A stretch of DNA of 64,000 nt from Chloroflexi bacterium HGW-Chloroflexi-10 (GTDB lineage Bacteria > Chloroflexota > Anaerolineae > Anaerolineales > Anaerolineaceae). Under the pieces are notes generated by a model, which searched no databases, had not been told where the DNA came from, and saw only the letters and a program-made list of their open reading frames with translations. The DNA lies in the NCBI GenBank assembly GCA_002840755.1, contig PHBZ01000024.1, forward strand, positions 22,274-86,273, written 5' to 3'. The position numbers and the translations under genes were made by a program. This document shows, one piece after another, positions 26,105-35,691 of the stretch (position 1 is its first letter; each line of letters starts with the position of its first letter).

Positions 26105-27583
26105 TTACAAATAATTCTGTATAAGACCAACTTCATGATTGAATTCATCAATCAGTTCGTCCATTTCTGTGATTTGTGATTGGAACCCAGTCCAATAATC
26201 CGCGTCATACCATTGATCCATGATTTCTTGATAGGTACGGCCTTGTTGTTCTACCCATGTGTAATACTTTAAATTGTGTATCCGTTTGCGGTCCTGGTAA
26301 GTCAATTCCTGTAAATGATCGGTAGATTCACTCATCAGATCGCCGGCATAGGCTTCCGCTGCGTCATATGCAGTGAATTCCCCAAATTCTTCACGGTACT
26401 CTTCAATGCGGGTGCCATACAATTCCATCGAGTCGGTCAATACGGAAAGAACCACATCATTATCGGTCAGGTCATAATATTTGGCGAATTTTATGGCGGT
26501 TAGCATATTTGCAATACCGGAAAAACCAAATAAATTTAAATTTGCGATGTCTTCTGCAGAAACTCCTTTTTTCGCAAGATATTTTTGTCCTTCGGGTTCA
26601 TTGAATAGCCTTGAAATACGTACAACTGAATTATCATCAATCGCGGCCACCAAGTCGGTATTTTTAACATTATGAATCCAGGGAACATGCTTATCACCTA
26701 TCCCTTCGATTCGATGCGCACCAAATCCATTATTTAAAAGTGTGGGACATTGTAATGCTTCAGATGCTATTACTTTTGAAGTAGGATATTTTTGTTTTAA
26801 TAAATCACCCGTTGCGATGGTACCGGCTGAACCCGTGGTTAGACACACGCCAGCAAAATTACCATTGACGCCCAATTCTGCTTCGAGAACATCCAGCATC
26901 GCGTGTCCTGTTACATTGTAATGCCATAAATAATTCCCAAATTCTTCGAATTGATTAAAGATTACGAGCGGTTCACCGGATGCGCGCAGTTCCCAACATT
27001 TATCAAATATTTCCTTCACATTGGATTCGGTTCCGGGTGTAGCAATAACCTGGCTTGCAATTTTATTCAACCACTCGAAGCGTTCCTTACTCATACCCTC
27101 CGGCAAAATCGCAATCGATTGACAAGCCATTAAAGCCGAATCATACGCTCCACCGCGGCAATAATTCCCAGTGGATGGCCAGACCGCCTTTTGGTATGTA
27201 GGGTCAAATTGTCCGGTTACCAACCGAGGCACCAAACATCCATAAGCTGCACCCACTTTATGTGCTCCAGTTGGGAACCATTTCCCAACAAGAACCAGAA
27301 TTCGCGCATCAACACCAGTAATGGATTTAGGGATTTCTATATAATTTGCCTTCCCATAATTTCCGCCATGTGCCTTGGGTTGGTTTTTCCAGGTGATCCG
27401 GAATAAGTTGCGTGGATGGAGATCCCAGAGACCAATTCCAGCCAATTCTGCCTTGATTTTTTCCGGTACGAGATCCGGATTAATTTGCTGGTTGAATGTA
27501 GGTAAAATAATGTTCTGCGCACGGAATCGCTCAATCGCATTTTTTCTGCCGTCTTTGTTTATCAATAAATCTATTTTTGCCAT
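26105..27583 (-). CDS. Fold-type II PLP-dependent lyase/synthase of the tryptophan-synthase-beta superfamily
   Basis: 492 residues. The PLP Lys is at 109 (PTGAHKVGAAYG). PSTGNYCRGGAYDSALMA and the phosphate-binding TTGSAGTIATGD follow in the usual order. The C-terminal 100 residues (TYQDRKRIHNLKYYTWVEQQ ... NYL) form an extra helical domain not found in cysteine synthase. It is not YgeX (about 400 residues), but shares the fold and the neighbourhood type of that diaminopropionate lyase. Substrate unknown; an amino acid from ring breakdown is a reasonable guess. It starts 3 bases after the glycosyltransferase gene. Confidence 0.75.
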   Translation of the reverse strand: MAKIDLLINKDGRKNAIERFRAQNIILPTFNQQINPDLVPEKIKAELAGIGLWDLHPRNLFRITWKNQPKAHGGNYGKANYIEIPKSITGVDARILVLVGKWFPTGAHKVGAAYGCLVPRLVTGQFDPTYQKAVWPSTGNYCRGGAYDSALMACQSIAILPEGMSKERFEWLNKIASQVIATPGTESNVKEIFDKCWELRASGEPLVIFNQFEEFGNYLWHYNVTGHAMLDVLEAELGVNGNFAGVCLTTGSAGTIATGDLLKQKYPTSKVIASEALQCPTLLNNGFGAHRIEGIGDKHVPWIHNVKNTDLVAAIDDNSVVRISRLFNEPEGQKYLAKKGVSAEDIANLNLFGFSGIANMLTAIKFAKYYDLTDNDVVLSVLTDSMELYGTRIEEYREEFGEFTAYDAAEAYAGDLMSESTDHLQELTYQDRKRIHNLKYYTWVEQQGRTYQEIMDQWYDADYWTGFQSQITEMDELIDEFNHEVGLIQNYL

Positions 27584-27585
27584 TA

Positions 27586-28557
27586 TTATTTATTCTCCTG
27601 ATGGGTATTATTTTTATTCTCAAAATCAGCCGGGCTTTGGCTGACAATATATAAAGGGCGTCCTTTTACTTCATCATAAATTCGTCCTATGTATTCACCA
27701 AGAATACCTAAGGATATTAATTGCACACCTCCAAGGAATAAAACAGCTACCAATGTTGTTGCTTGTCCAAAAAATGATTGTGATCCAGTGAAACGCATTA
27801 CTGCAACGATTGGGATGGCGATAATACTGATACCTGCAGCGATAAACCCGAGGTAGGTAGCTAATTGTAAAGGTACGTACGAAAAACCTGTAATAGCGGT
27901 TAAAGCCAGGCGCAGCATTTTTTTGAATGGGTACTTCGTGGAACCGGCAAAACGCGCAGCCCTTTTATAGGAAACACCAACTTGTTTAAATCCAACCCAA
28001 GCAGACATACCACGCAAGAATCGGTGATGCTCACGCATGGTATTCATAACATTCACAACCTTGCGGTCCATGAGCCGGAAATCACCAGTATCTAATGGGA
28101 TCTTTATATCTGTAATTCGAAAAATAAACCGGTAAAAAAGCGACGCCGTAAAGGTTTTAAACCAGGTTTCCCCTTCTCTTTCGGCCCGCACAGCGTAAAC
28201 AACTTCATATCCTTCCCGCCATTTCTGGATCAAATCCAAAATAACTTCAGGAGGATCCTGCATGTCCGCATCAATAATCGTAACAGCTTTTCCACGGCTG
28301 TAATCCAATCCGGCTGTCACAGCAATTTGATGTCCAAAATTCCTGGCAAAAATTACCGGCCGAACTCTGGCATCTTTTGATGCCAATTCTTTAATAAGTT
28401 CACTGGAACCATCCGATGATCCATCATCAATCAGGATCAATTCCCATGGTTCACTAGCTTTATTCATTACATCTGTTATTCTTTGATATAAAATGGGTAA
28501 ATTCTCAAGCTCATTAAATATCGGTGCTATGATTGAAAAAACTACTTGATCTTCCAA
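27586..28557 (-). CDS. GT2-family polyprenyl-phosphate glycosyltransferase
   Basis: 323 residues. The N-terminal GT-A domain has [15 protein letters not shown], the nucleotide-binding DDGSSDGS and the metal motif DADMQDPP. The C-terminal third has two membrane segments ([25 protein letters not shown] and [29 protein letters not shown]). That is the layout of GtrB/DPM1-like enzymes, which load a sugar on undecaprenyl phosphate. Its position between two PLP enzymes is odd for a catabolic run, with 21 bases before and 2 after. It is likely a passenger gene. Confidence 0.9.
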   Translation of the reverse strand: MEDQVVFSIIAPIFNELENLPILYQRITDVMNKASEPWELILIDDGSSDGSSELIKELASKDARVRPVIFARNFGHQIAVTAGLDYSRGKAVTIIDADMQDPPEVILDLIQKWREGYEVVYAVRAEREGETWFKTFTASLFYRFIFRITDIKIPLDTGDFRLMDRKVVNVMNTMREHHRFLRGMSAWVGFKQVGVSYKRAARFAGSTKYPFKKMLRLALTAITGFSYVPLQLATYLGFIAAGISIIAIPIVAVMRFTGSQSFFGQATTLVAVLFLGGVQLISLGILGEYIGRIYDEVKGRPLYIVSQSPADFENKNNTHQENK

Positions 28558-28578
28558 CAGAATTCCTCCTGAAACAAT

Positions 28579-29826
28579 TTATTTTAATAAGAGATCTCTT
28601 AATGCTTTCATGCTGGGCTCAATAATCGGCGCATTCTTAACCGCGCTTGTGGCTGCCCGCACATCTTTTAAACCTGATCCGGTATTGATCACAACAACAG
28701 GATCATCAGAGGAAATTCGACCTCCCAGAATCGCTTTTTCCAGGCCAGCGTAAGCCGCTGCACCTGCCGGCTCAGCAAAAATACCAACTTTTCCCAGGGC
28801 TACTATTGAGTTTAAAATTTCCTGATCAGACACAACTTCATAGGACCCACCCGTTTGAGTTACAGCCCGCACAGCACGAACTCCATCTCGGGGAAGATCC
28901 ACGGATATGCTGTCCGCAATGGTGTTAGCTGCTACAGGGAAAATCTCCTCATTATTCGAAAAGAATGCATTTGCAATTGCAGCGGAACCTTCTGCTTGTA
29001 CACCAAATAAGCGCGGCATTTGTTCAATCCAACCTAATGCTAACAGGTCCTTAAATCCTTTATGGATACCAGAAATGATATTTCCATCGCCTACAGAAAC
29101 AAAAACACAAAGTGGTTTTTGATATTTCGTACCCCCCGTCATTATAGCTTCCCAAATTTCAAACGAAGCAGTCTTTTTGCCTTCCACCGTAAAAGGGTTA
29201 TAACCGGTATTCCGACAATACCAGCCAAACTCTTCAGCTGCTTTCACTGTCAAATCAAACGCGGCATCATAATTGCCATCAACAAGGATTACCTGAGCGC
29301 CAAACACTAATAATTGTGCGACCTTTGCCACTGGAGCAGTTCTGGGAGCGAAAATAACCGACTTTTGCCCTACAGCTGCTGTCATTCCAGCTAAAGCAGC
29401 TCCTGCATTACCGGTAGAAGCAGTAACAATCAATTCTGCCTGTATTTCCCGAGCGCGTCCAACTACAATTGCACTCGCCCTATCTTTAAAGGATGCCGTT
29501 GGATTCCTGCCTTCATCCTTGATCCAAAGTTCCCGCAGCCCCAAATTCTCTTGAAGTTGTCTGGGAGAATACAAAGGAGTAAATCCGGCAGTTCGCAACG
29601 GGGTTCCCTCCCCTCCCGGATCCTCTACCGGTAGTAATGGCAGATAACGCCATAATGAGGAATCATTTCTGGATATAATGTCAGATATTTCGTAACGTTT
29701 ACGAATTGAAACCGTATCCATGACAACATCCAGATTCCCTCCATCTTTTGGACAGGTATAAATCAACTGAGAAAATGCATATTCTGTCTTACATATAGAA
29801 CAGCAATATCCTAAAAATTTTTGCAT
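28579..29826 (-). CDS. thrC: Threonine-synthase-like PLP enzyme
   Basis: 415 residues. An N-terminal zinc-ribbon-like part (Cys8, Cys9, Cys12, Cys25) precedes the catalytic domain with PLP Lys114 (NPTASFKDRAS), TASTGNAGAALA and the phosphate loop VSVGDGNIISG. This is the domain layout of threonine synthase, which converts O-phosphohomoserine to threonine. No other threonine gene is near, and the context is transport and ring breakdown. A related beta- or gamma-elimination of another substrate cannot be excluded. It starts 6 bases after the stop of a permease gene. Confidence 0.75.
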   Translation of the reverse strand: MQKFLGYCCSICKTEYAFSQLIYTCPKDGGNLDVVMDTVSIRKRYEISDIISRNDSSLWRYLPLLPVEDPGGEGTPLRTAGFTPLYSPRQLQENLGLRELWIKDEGRNPTASFKDRASAIVVGRAREIQAELIVTASTGNAGAALAGMTAAVGQKSVIFAPRTAPVAKVAQLLVFGAQVILVDGNYDAAFDLTVKAAEEFGWYCRNTGYNPFTVEGKKTASFEIWEAIMTGGTKYQKPLCVFVSVGDGNIISGIHKGFKDLLALGWIEQMPRLFGVQAEGSAAIANAFFSNNEEIFPVAANTIADSISVDLPRDGVRAVRAVTQTGGSYEVVSDQEILNSIVALGKVGIFAEPAGAAAYAGLEKAILGGRISSDDPVVVINTGSGLKDVRAATSAVKNAPIIEPSMKALRDLLLK

Positions 29827-29832
29827 CTCAAA

Positions 29833-30828
29833 TTATCCTTCCCGATTCATCGGGTTTTTCAATGAACTGGGTGCAGTAGAACGCAAAGACAATATAAATT
29901 TTTTCCATTGTTCCAGTTCAGCATTCTGAAGGTTACTTACTTTAGACTGAAACCAATCTCTATTCCCAATATTTATCACGAACAAAAGCAAAACAATGAG
30001 TAGTTGTGGCAATAATGGAATCACCTGTATTGGAAGGGCACTCATATCCAAATAATTTCCATTAATAATCACAACGAATAAGCTATAGATATAAACAAAG
30101 GAAAAGCAACGTCCCGTAGACCAGCTACCTAAAAATACCAAAATGATGACAAACCAACCAATTTCTCCAAAGGTAATACTGGATCCACGCCACCCACCAT
30201 CAAGCATTATAGTAAACAGTAATCCTCCAAATGCAGATAATGCCCCACTAAGAAGAAGCATGATAATTTGGATACGCCGTACAGGAATACCGCGTTCTAT
30301 TAGTGTATGTGGGCTTTCACTCAACCCTTTAAGATATAACCCTAGCCGGGATTTTTTTATAACAACAAAAAAAATAATGATTGCAAGAAAACCAAGGTAA
30401 ACAAAAAAATTTTGAGCAAAGATGACCTCTCCGAGTAAAGGAATTTTTTCAAGCAGCGGAATCCGGATCGGATTAATGGAGATATTAAGTAAACCTTCAT
30501 TTTGGGTTCCCACAAACACAGCCAGAGATCGTCCAAATATAGCAATAGAAAAACCTAAAGACAGTTGAGGGATAAAAAGATAACGATTGCCAAGAGCAAA
30601 TAAGAACCCACAGAAAACCCCAATTAATAAACAAAAGAAAATTGTTAACATTAAATTTTCTGTTAGTCGATAAAACACTACAGCCATTACAGCGGATAGG
30701 ACAATTGCACCATTTTGGCCAAAATTAATCATCCCGCTTTTTTGAATCAACAATTCGCTGATTAATATGAAAATTAAAGGTGTGGCTATCAATACTGTCG
30801 ATGCTAACAATTCAGATAATTGATCCAT
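29833..30828 (-). CDS. BMP-type ABC transporter permease (system 1, second permease)
   Basis: 331 residues, about nine or ten membrane segments, of the branched-chain/ribose/nucleoside permease family. It has SGMINFGQNGAIVLSAVMAV, matching the GVMNLGIEGMMLIGA motif of its paralogue in system 2. The end is polar (EQWKKFILSLRSTAPSS). It lies 2 bases after permease 1. With the ATPase and lipoprotein upstream it makes a complete importer for nucleosides or purines; the exact ligand is unknown. Confidence 0.88.
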   Translation of the reverse strand: MDQLSELLASTVLIATPLIFILISELLIQKSGMINFGQNGAIVLSAVMAVVFYRLTENLMLTIFFCLLIGVFCGFLFALGNRYLFIPQLSLGFSIAIFGRSLAVFVGTQNEGLLNISINPIRIPLLEKIPLLGEVIFAQNFFVYLGFLAIIIFFVVIKKSRLGLYLKGLSESPHTLIERGIPVRRIQIIMLLLSGALSAFGGLLFTIMLDGGWRGSSITFGEIGWFVIILVFLGSWSTGRCFSFVYIYSLFVVIINGNYLDMSALPIQVIPLLPQLLIVLLLFVINIGNRDWFQSKVSNLQNAELEQWKKFILSLRSTAPSSLKNPMNREG

Positions 30829-30830
30829 AT

Positions 30831-31877
30831 TTATTTCCTTGGTAAAAGGAATGCATTTCTAATAGAAATTGCAAATAAAGTTACCAACAACCAGGCGCTT
30901 TGAATCACACCAGCAAAAGTGGCATTCAACTGATAGGTCATCGAAACTTGAACAATGTTAATATTGATAACAGAAAACAATAATCCTGCCAGACCAGCCC
31001 ATATCACATGCTGATTTGCCAATAAAGCAATCATTATCGCCTGATAACCAATACCGGCAGTGCCGGATATACTTAATTGATGATAGGTTCCCAAAACAAT
31101 TATTCCGCCACAAATACCAGCCAAAAAACCCGAAACCATAAATGTTTGCCAGATATTCCTGGTTGTGAATGTTCCGTGAATATACTTAGCTCCCGGATTG
31201 AGCCGAAAAGCATACAGCCTCAATCCCATTCGTGTACGCTTAAGATAGAATGACACAAATATATATAGGAAAAATGCGATAAGTAAAGCCACCAGGCTAA
31301 ACCGATAACCACTAATTTCTGGCAGCCAAACCTTCTGTAAATACATATCAGATATACCAGCGGATAATGACCCAACTTTTCGCCAGGGTCCATTTACCAA
31401 ATAAGTGATGATGAACACTGCAATAATGTTTAACCCAATCCCATTTATCAATTCATGAATTCCACTATGAGTTTTTAGCAATGCACTCATAAAGGCCCAT
31501 AGTGCCCCGCCAACTCCTGCTATCAAAATGGCCAGAAGAATAATATAGACTGCGGAAATCGATTCACTCTGCAATAAGCGTACAATATAGGTCGCACTTA
31601 CCGCCCCCATCATAATTTGACCCTCAACCCCAATATTCCAGAAACCAGACCGAAAGGTAAATAAAACCGCAGAAATCGCCAATAGTAAAGGAGACCAATT
31701 CGCCAAAATATTTAACGTCCGGCCAACAGATTGCAACGGTGGCTGAAAAGAGGTAAAAAGCGCAAACCAATTATTTGTTCCGTTTAAGAGGAGAACCAGA
31801 CGAAGAATCAAGAATAAAACAATGAAGCCAAAGAAGAAAAAAATTAAAGAGAATAACCAACGCTTTTTAACCGACAT
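30831..31877 (-). CDS. BMP-type ABC transporter permease (system 1, first permease)
   Basis: 348 residues from ATG 31877, chosen because GGAG lies seven bases upstream. The longer reading to 31919 would overlap the ATPase gene by 53 bases; the chosen one overlaps by 11. It contains FRSGFWNIGVEGQIMMGAVSATY, the family motif also found in the system-2 permease (MKLWNIGAEGQFFMGA), and SGIHELINGIGLNIIAVFIITYLVNGPWR. It pairs with the permease that follows. Confidence 0.87.
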   Translation of the reverse strand: MSVKKRWLFSLIFFFFGFIVLFLILRLVLLLNGTNNWFALFTSFQPPLQSVGRTLNILANWSPLLLAISAVLFTFRSGFWNIGVEGQIMMGAVSATYIVRLLQSESISAVYIILLAILIAGVGGALWAFMSALLKTHSGIHELINGIGLNIIAVFIITYLVNGPWRKVGSLSAGISDMYLQKVWLPEISGYRFSLVALLIAFFLYIFVSFYLKRTRMGLRLYAFRLNPGAKYIHGTFTTRNIWQTFMVSGFLAGICGGIIVLGTYHQLSISGTAGIGYQAIMIALLANQHVIWAGLAGLLFSVININIVQVSMTYQLNATFAGVIQSAWLLVTLFAISIRNAFLLPRK

Positions 31878-33354
31878 GATAATCTCCATTAATAAAATCT
31901 TCGGTGTTCTCCTGGACATTTGTTTCCTGGTTTGGCATCCAGGCCGCGGTTGGAACAGATGTTAACCAATTCCCGTTTTTATATTGCCATACACTATGGG
32001 CGTATTTTTTTATCTCTTCCTGATTTTGTGTCATAACAATCACACCAACCCCTGCCGCGGCTCTATTTTGAATCTGTTGCCATACCCAATCTTTGTGATA
32101 TTTATCCAATTTTTTGGTAGGGTGAACAATGACCAGCATCGCCATTGCTGTTGGCAGTAATGCAAAAAGAACTTTTGTCAAATCTCGCATAGAAAGATTT
32201 TGAATCAAATCTGTTCCGGAATGTTTTATGTCAGAATTTTTTAAAATCAGGTCAACATCTTTTAGCAGTGAAAGTGGTTTATAAGATGTACCTGCCAAAT
32301 CACCTACCAACCCAAAATGTTCAAAAATCGTCAGGCCTGGAACAAGGCCCTCAGATAACCGATCTTCCGGGATAAAAGCTACACCATCATTAATAAATTC
32401 ATCCAACGGGCGATTGGTGATATCAAAACCATTTATTAATATCTTTCCATAAGTTGGTCGTTGTAAACCAACACTGCAAAACAACAACTTTATCATCTCT
32501 ACTTCATCATCCCCCGTTACAGCAGCAATTTGTCCCCGATAAAGCGTATAATTGATGGATTCTTCTTCATTATTTGGATCTATTTGCAAATTTATAAATT
32601 CACAAACTCTGTTTTTTCCTGGATCCAATGAGGGAGAATTGACAAATTTAATATCTGTGGACATTGCCAAAGATAACACATCAAAATCGAAACCATCCTT
32701 AAATTCCTTGCTAATTTTTCCTCGTTTTAAAACAACGCAATAATCACAAAAATCCGGAACATTTTCAGGTTGGTAAGTTGTAAAAACGATATGATATCCC
32801 AAATCAGCAACTTTTTTTAGTTTCTCCAGCAATAATTTACGATTTTCAGGAGGGACCTGGTCTAAAGGTTCATCCATCAGGATCAACTTACACCCGGCAG
32901 CGGCTAGTCGTATAACTTCAAATAAAATACGTTGTTCTATTGATAAACTGGCCCCAGATTGGGATAAATTGAATAAAAATTCTTCAGATTCGGTTAAAGA
33001 CAGAAAATGATGAATGATTTTTTCTTTGGAATGTAAATTTTTTGTCTTTCGGGATAAATTCAGATTTTCTTGCAAAGTTAATTCATTGAGAATTTTCGTC
33101 TCCGAAGAAATATATCCAATACCTGCAAGGTATGCATCAGAAAATTTTCCAAATGAGTTTATTTTATTATTCAGGAATATTTCTCCGGAATCAGGTTTTA
33201 TGTTGCCTAATATTAATGAAAGAATGGTACTTTTCCCTGAACCAAAATCTCCCAGGATCGCCGACAAACCCATTTCCGGAAATTCAAAACTTACCTGATC
33301 AAGTGCAATATCAGAAAGGATTTTTTTTGAAACCTGCGAAAATTGAATTTTCAT
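31867..33354 (-). CDS. BMP-type ABC transporter ATPase with degenerate second nucleotide-binding half (system 1)
   Basis: A double ATPase of 495 residues. Half 1 has Walker A GDFGSGKST and Walker B LILMDEP, but the signature is LSIEQR and the H-loop His is missing (FTTYQPENV). Half 2 has lost Walker A (AVTGDDEVEMIK), has a weak signature LSMRD, and Walker B reads LVIVHPTKKLD. The system-2 ATPase keeps GENGAGKST, LSVGEQQ and LSGGNLQ. The second site is commonly degenerate in this family, but here both halves are eroded. The start at ATG 33354 is weakly supported; a TTG at 33375 is possible. Confidence 0.8.
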   Translation of the reverse strand: MKIQFSQVSKKILSDIALDQVSFEFPEMGLSAILGDFGSGKSTILSLILGNIKPDSGEIFLNNKINSFGKFSDAYLAGIGYISSETKILNELTLQENLNLSRKTKNLHSKEKIIHHFLSLTESEEFLFNLSQSGASLSIEQRILFEVIRLAAAGCKLILMDEPLDQVPPENRKLLLEKLKKVADLGYHIVFTTYQPENVPDFCDYCVVLKRGKISKEFKDGFDFDVLSLAMSTDIKFVNSPSLDPGKNRVCEFINLQIDPNNEEESINYTLYRGQIAAVTGDDEVEMIKLLFCSVGLQRPTYGKILINGFDITNRPLDEFINDGVAFIPEDRLSEGLVPGLTIFEHFGLVGDLAGTSYKPLSLLKDVDLILKNSDIKHSGTDLIQNLSMRDLTKVLFALLPTAMAMLVIVHPTKKLDKYHKDWVWQQIQNRAAAGVGVIVMTQNQEEIKKYAHSVWQYKNGNWLTSVPTAAWMPNQETNVQENTEDFINGDYHVG

Positions 33355-33378
33355 TTTGTTACAATGACCTTTCAATTA

Positions 33379-34629
33379 TTAGGGATAACTATTTCCTTGC
33401 ATACCAAACAATAATTGTTCTAAATACCAAATTTGACTATCAGTAGCCTGTTCGCCATTAGCAAGAAATTCGGTACCGTCCTGATACTTTAATGGTCCAG
33501 TCCACAAATTCATTCCACCTGCTAATAAGGTAATAAATTGATCAACAATTCTTGAATTTTCTGCGGTCAATGCCTGCCCTTTTTCAAAACCAATATGGCT
33601 GCTATCCGGATTATTTAAATCACTCCAATCCGGACCCAGTAAATTCCATTGTTCACCAGAAACCCCATCTCTAAGATTCGTTAGGTATTGAGCATAAAAT
33701 GGTCCCCAATTAAAATATGGAACGCCAAGACAAACATTGTTTGCCCCGGAACAAGCTCCATTATAATCAAATGGAATAGCCCACACAGGATTTGTGATTG
33801 TATATCTGCTTTGTGCTTCTATTAATGCTTCTGTTGTGTCTATCCCAGAAATAACAACATCAAATTCATCTGAGTAAAAATCACTGGCTACAGTAGTAGG
33901 ATCCAAAGTGACACCAGGAATATTAAACCAAAAACCTATCCATTCCACTTTGAATATTAGCTGTCCGGCAGTAGCTTTAGGCTTTCGATATGTATCCCAA
34001 CAATATTTCGCTCCCAGGTAGGCAGAAGAGGCCAATCGCCTGGTTTCCTCATTAATTAATGGACCAAGATAACCAATTTTACCTGTCCTCGTTGTAAGTG
34101 CAGCTGCACAACCGGCAATCATCTTGCCATACTCAATTCGTCCCATCACATTTGTCAGGTTATCCAGTTTAACATAATTTTTTCCATCTATCCAAGAGCT
34201 ATCACCGGTGGCATGAACAACTTGAATTTCCGGATATGCTTGAGAAAATTCCAATGCGGCGGCTTTCATATCATCGGAATTAAAAATAACTACCTTAGCG
34301 CCTTGCTCAACCAAGTCTACTGCTAATTCTGTGGTAGATTGTCCGGGACGATCTGCTGGATTAACTCTATCAATATAAATAAATTGGGCCCCCGGTAATG
34401 ACTGTTCAGCATAAATGGCCGCATTATAATGCGATTCACTCCAACCCCGATCATTATGCGAACCCACCATCAACATACCAAAAATCAGACTATCGCTTAC
34501 TTTTTCGGAGCTTTCCTCTGAATCTATAACCGGCATAGGGACAGGCATACAAGCTCCCATAATATAGGAGATTATTAAGGTTAATCCAATGAGCGAAATG
34601 AAGTAATATTTATTTTTTTGAAGTTTCAT
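33379..34629 (-). CDS. BMP-family substrate-binding lipoprotein (system 1)
   Basis: A 416-residue extracellular binding protein. Signal peptide with lipobox (IMGAC, Cys27), then a Pro/Ser/Glu linker, then the BMP domain beginning SLIFGMLMVGSHNDRGWSESHYNA, matching VGPxxDxGWxxxH in the family. It has FGMLMVGS, a D/Y-rich central region and the terminal TGPLKYQDG. BMP proteins bind nucleosides or purine derivatives; which one cannot be read here. It is the first gene of the tight system-1 operon that continues to hydA and perhaps beyond. Confidence 0.88.
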   Translation of the reverse strand: MKLQKNKYYFISLIGLTLIISYIMGACMPVPMPVIDSEESSEKVSDSLIFGMLMVGSHNDRGWSESHYNAAIYAEQSLPGAQFIYIDRVNPADRPGQSTTELAVDLVEQGAKVVIFNSDDMKAAALEFSQAYPEIQVVHATGDSSWIDGKNYVKLDNLTNVMGRIEYGKMIAGCAAALTTRTGKIGYLGPLINEETRRLASSAYLGAKYCWDTYRKPKATAGQLIFKVEWIGFWFNIPGVTLDPTTVASDFYSDEFDVVISGIDTTEALIEAQSRYTITNPVWAIPFDYNGACSGANNVCLGVPYFNWGPFYAQYLTNLRDGVSGEQWNLLGPDWSDLNNPDSSHIGFEKGQALTAENSRIVDQFITLLAGGMNLWTGPLKYQDGTEFLANGEQATDSQIWYLEQLLFGMQGNSYP

Positions 34630-34721
34630 GAATTATATTTTTAACCAACTCTTGATTTTTTCTAATTCTATGTCAATTCTTCAATTTAAGAAAGCTGTCT
34701 GACATTTTCGAAAGCTTTTCA

Positions 34722-35690
34722 TCAAACACCACGTTGACCGCGTATATAAGGCGTACCAAGGGCAGCGGGTGCTCCTAGTCGTTTTTTTACTGCCTCTTTT
34801 GAACCTAACACTAAAACGATAATCGTAAAGGCGTATGGCAACATTTGCAGAAAAAAACCATAATAAGGATTGTAATAGAATGGATTTGCCAATCCAAAAA
34901 TCAGCATTGGTCCTTGAATATCCAGAATAAGGCGTCGCAATGCACCAAAAATATAAGAACCAAACATTGCGCGGACAGGATTCCATTGCGAAAAAATGAT
35001 CAAGCCAATCGCTATCCACCCCTGCCCGGCAGTCGTTAATTCACTGAACCAACCGGGAGAAATTGCCAGGCTGATGGTAGCCCCTGCGAGACCGGCAAAT
35101 AAACCACCAATGAAAACATAAAAATAGCGTAATCGAAAAACATTAATCCCCAAAGCATCGGCAGCAGCAGGATATTCACCCACAGCCCTCAGGTGCAATC
35201 CGGGACGAGTCCGGTTAATATAATACCAGCTAAGGGGCACCAACAGATACCCAACATAAACTAGAACGCTCTGATTGGTAAAAAACACTTTTCCTAAAAT
35301 TGGAATTTGAGAAATTAAAGGTATAGAAAAACTGGGCAATAGTGAAACCACACCTGCTTTACTCAATCCCTCACCTAACACCAGACTGATCCCGGTTCCT
35401 AAGAAGGTTAACGCTAATCCACTCACAACCTGATCCGCTTGTAAATGAATGGTAATAATGGCATGCACCTGGCTTAATAGACCGGCAGCAATCATAGCGA
35501 CCACCATTCCTAACCAGGGATTACCCGTTGATGCGGTAACACTAAATGCAGACATAGCCCCAATTAACATCATTCCCTCTATGCCCAGATTCATCACCCC
35601 ACTGCGTTCATTAAAAATACCGCCAATCGTCGCAAATAAAAGGACTGTACCAGAAGCAACACCTGCTTGTAATATGATGAGAATATCCAT
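34722..35690 (-). CDS. BMP-type ABC transporter permease (system 2, second permease)
   Basis: 322 residues with eight or nine membrane segments. GIFNERSGVMNLGIEGMMLIGAMSAF and QADQVVSGLALTFLGTGIS are typical of the YufQ/NupC-type permeases. It starts 1 base after the stop of the preceding permease, so it is tightly coupled. Last gene of the system-2 transporter operon. Confidence 0.92.
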   Translation of the reverse strand: MDILIILQAGVASGTVLLFATIGGIFNERSGVMNLGIEGMMLIGAMSAFSVTASTGNPWLGMVVAMIAAGLLSQVHAIITIHLQADQVVSGLALTFLGTGISLVLGEGLSKAGVVSLLPSFSIPLISQIPILGKVFFTNQSVLVYVGYLLVPLSWYYINRTRPGLHLRAVGEYPAAADALGINVFRLRYFYVFIGGLFAGLAGATISLAISPGWFSELTTAGQGWIAIGLIIFSQWNPVRAMFGSYIFGALRRLILDIQGPMLIFGLANPFYYNPYYGFFLQMLPYAFTIIVLVLGSKEAVKKRLGAPAALGTPYIRGQRGV

Positions 35691-35691
35691 G

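Noticed and set aside
34629..34722. Terminator between the two importers
   Set aside because: The short inverted repeat (GAAAGCT / AGCTTTC) has a long loop and weak T tract; not convincing.
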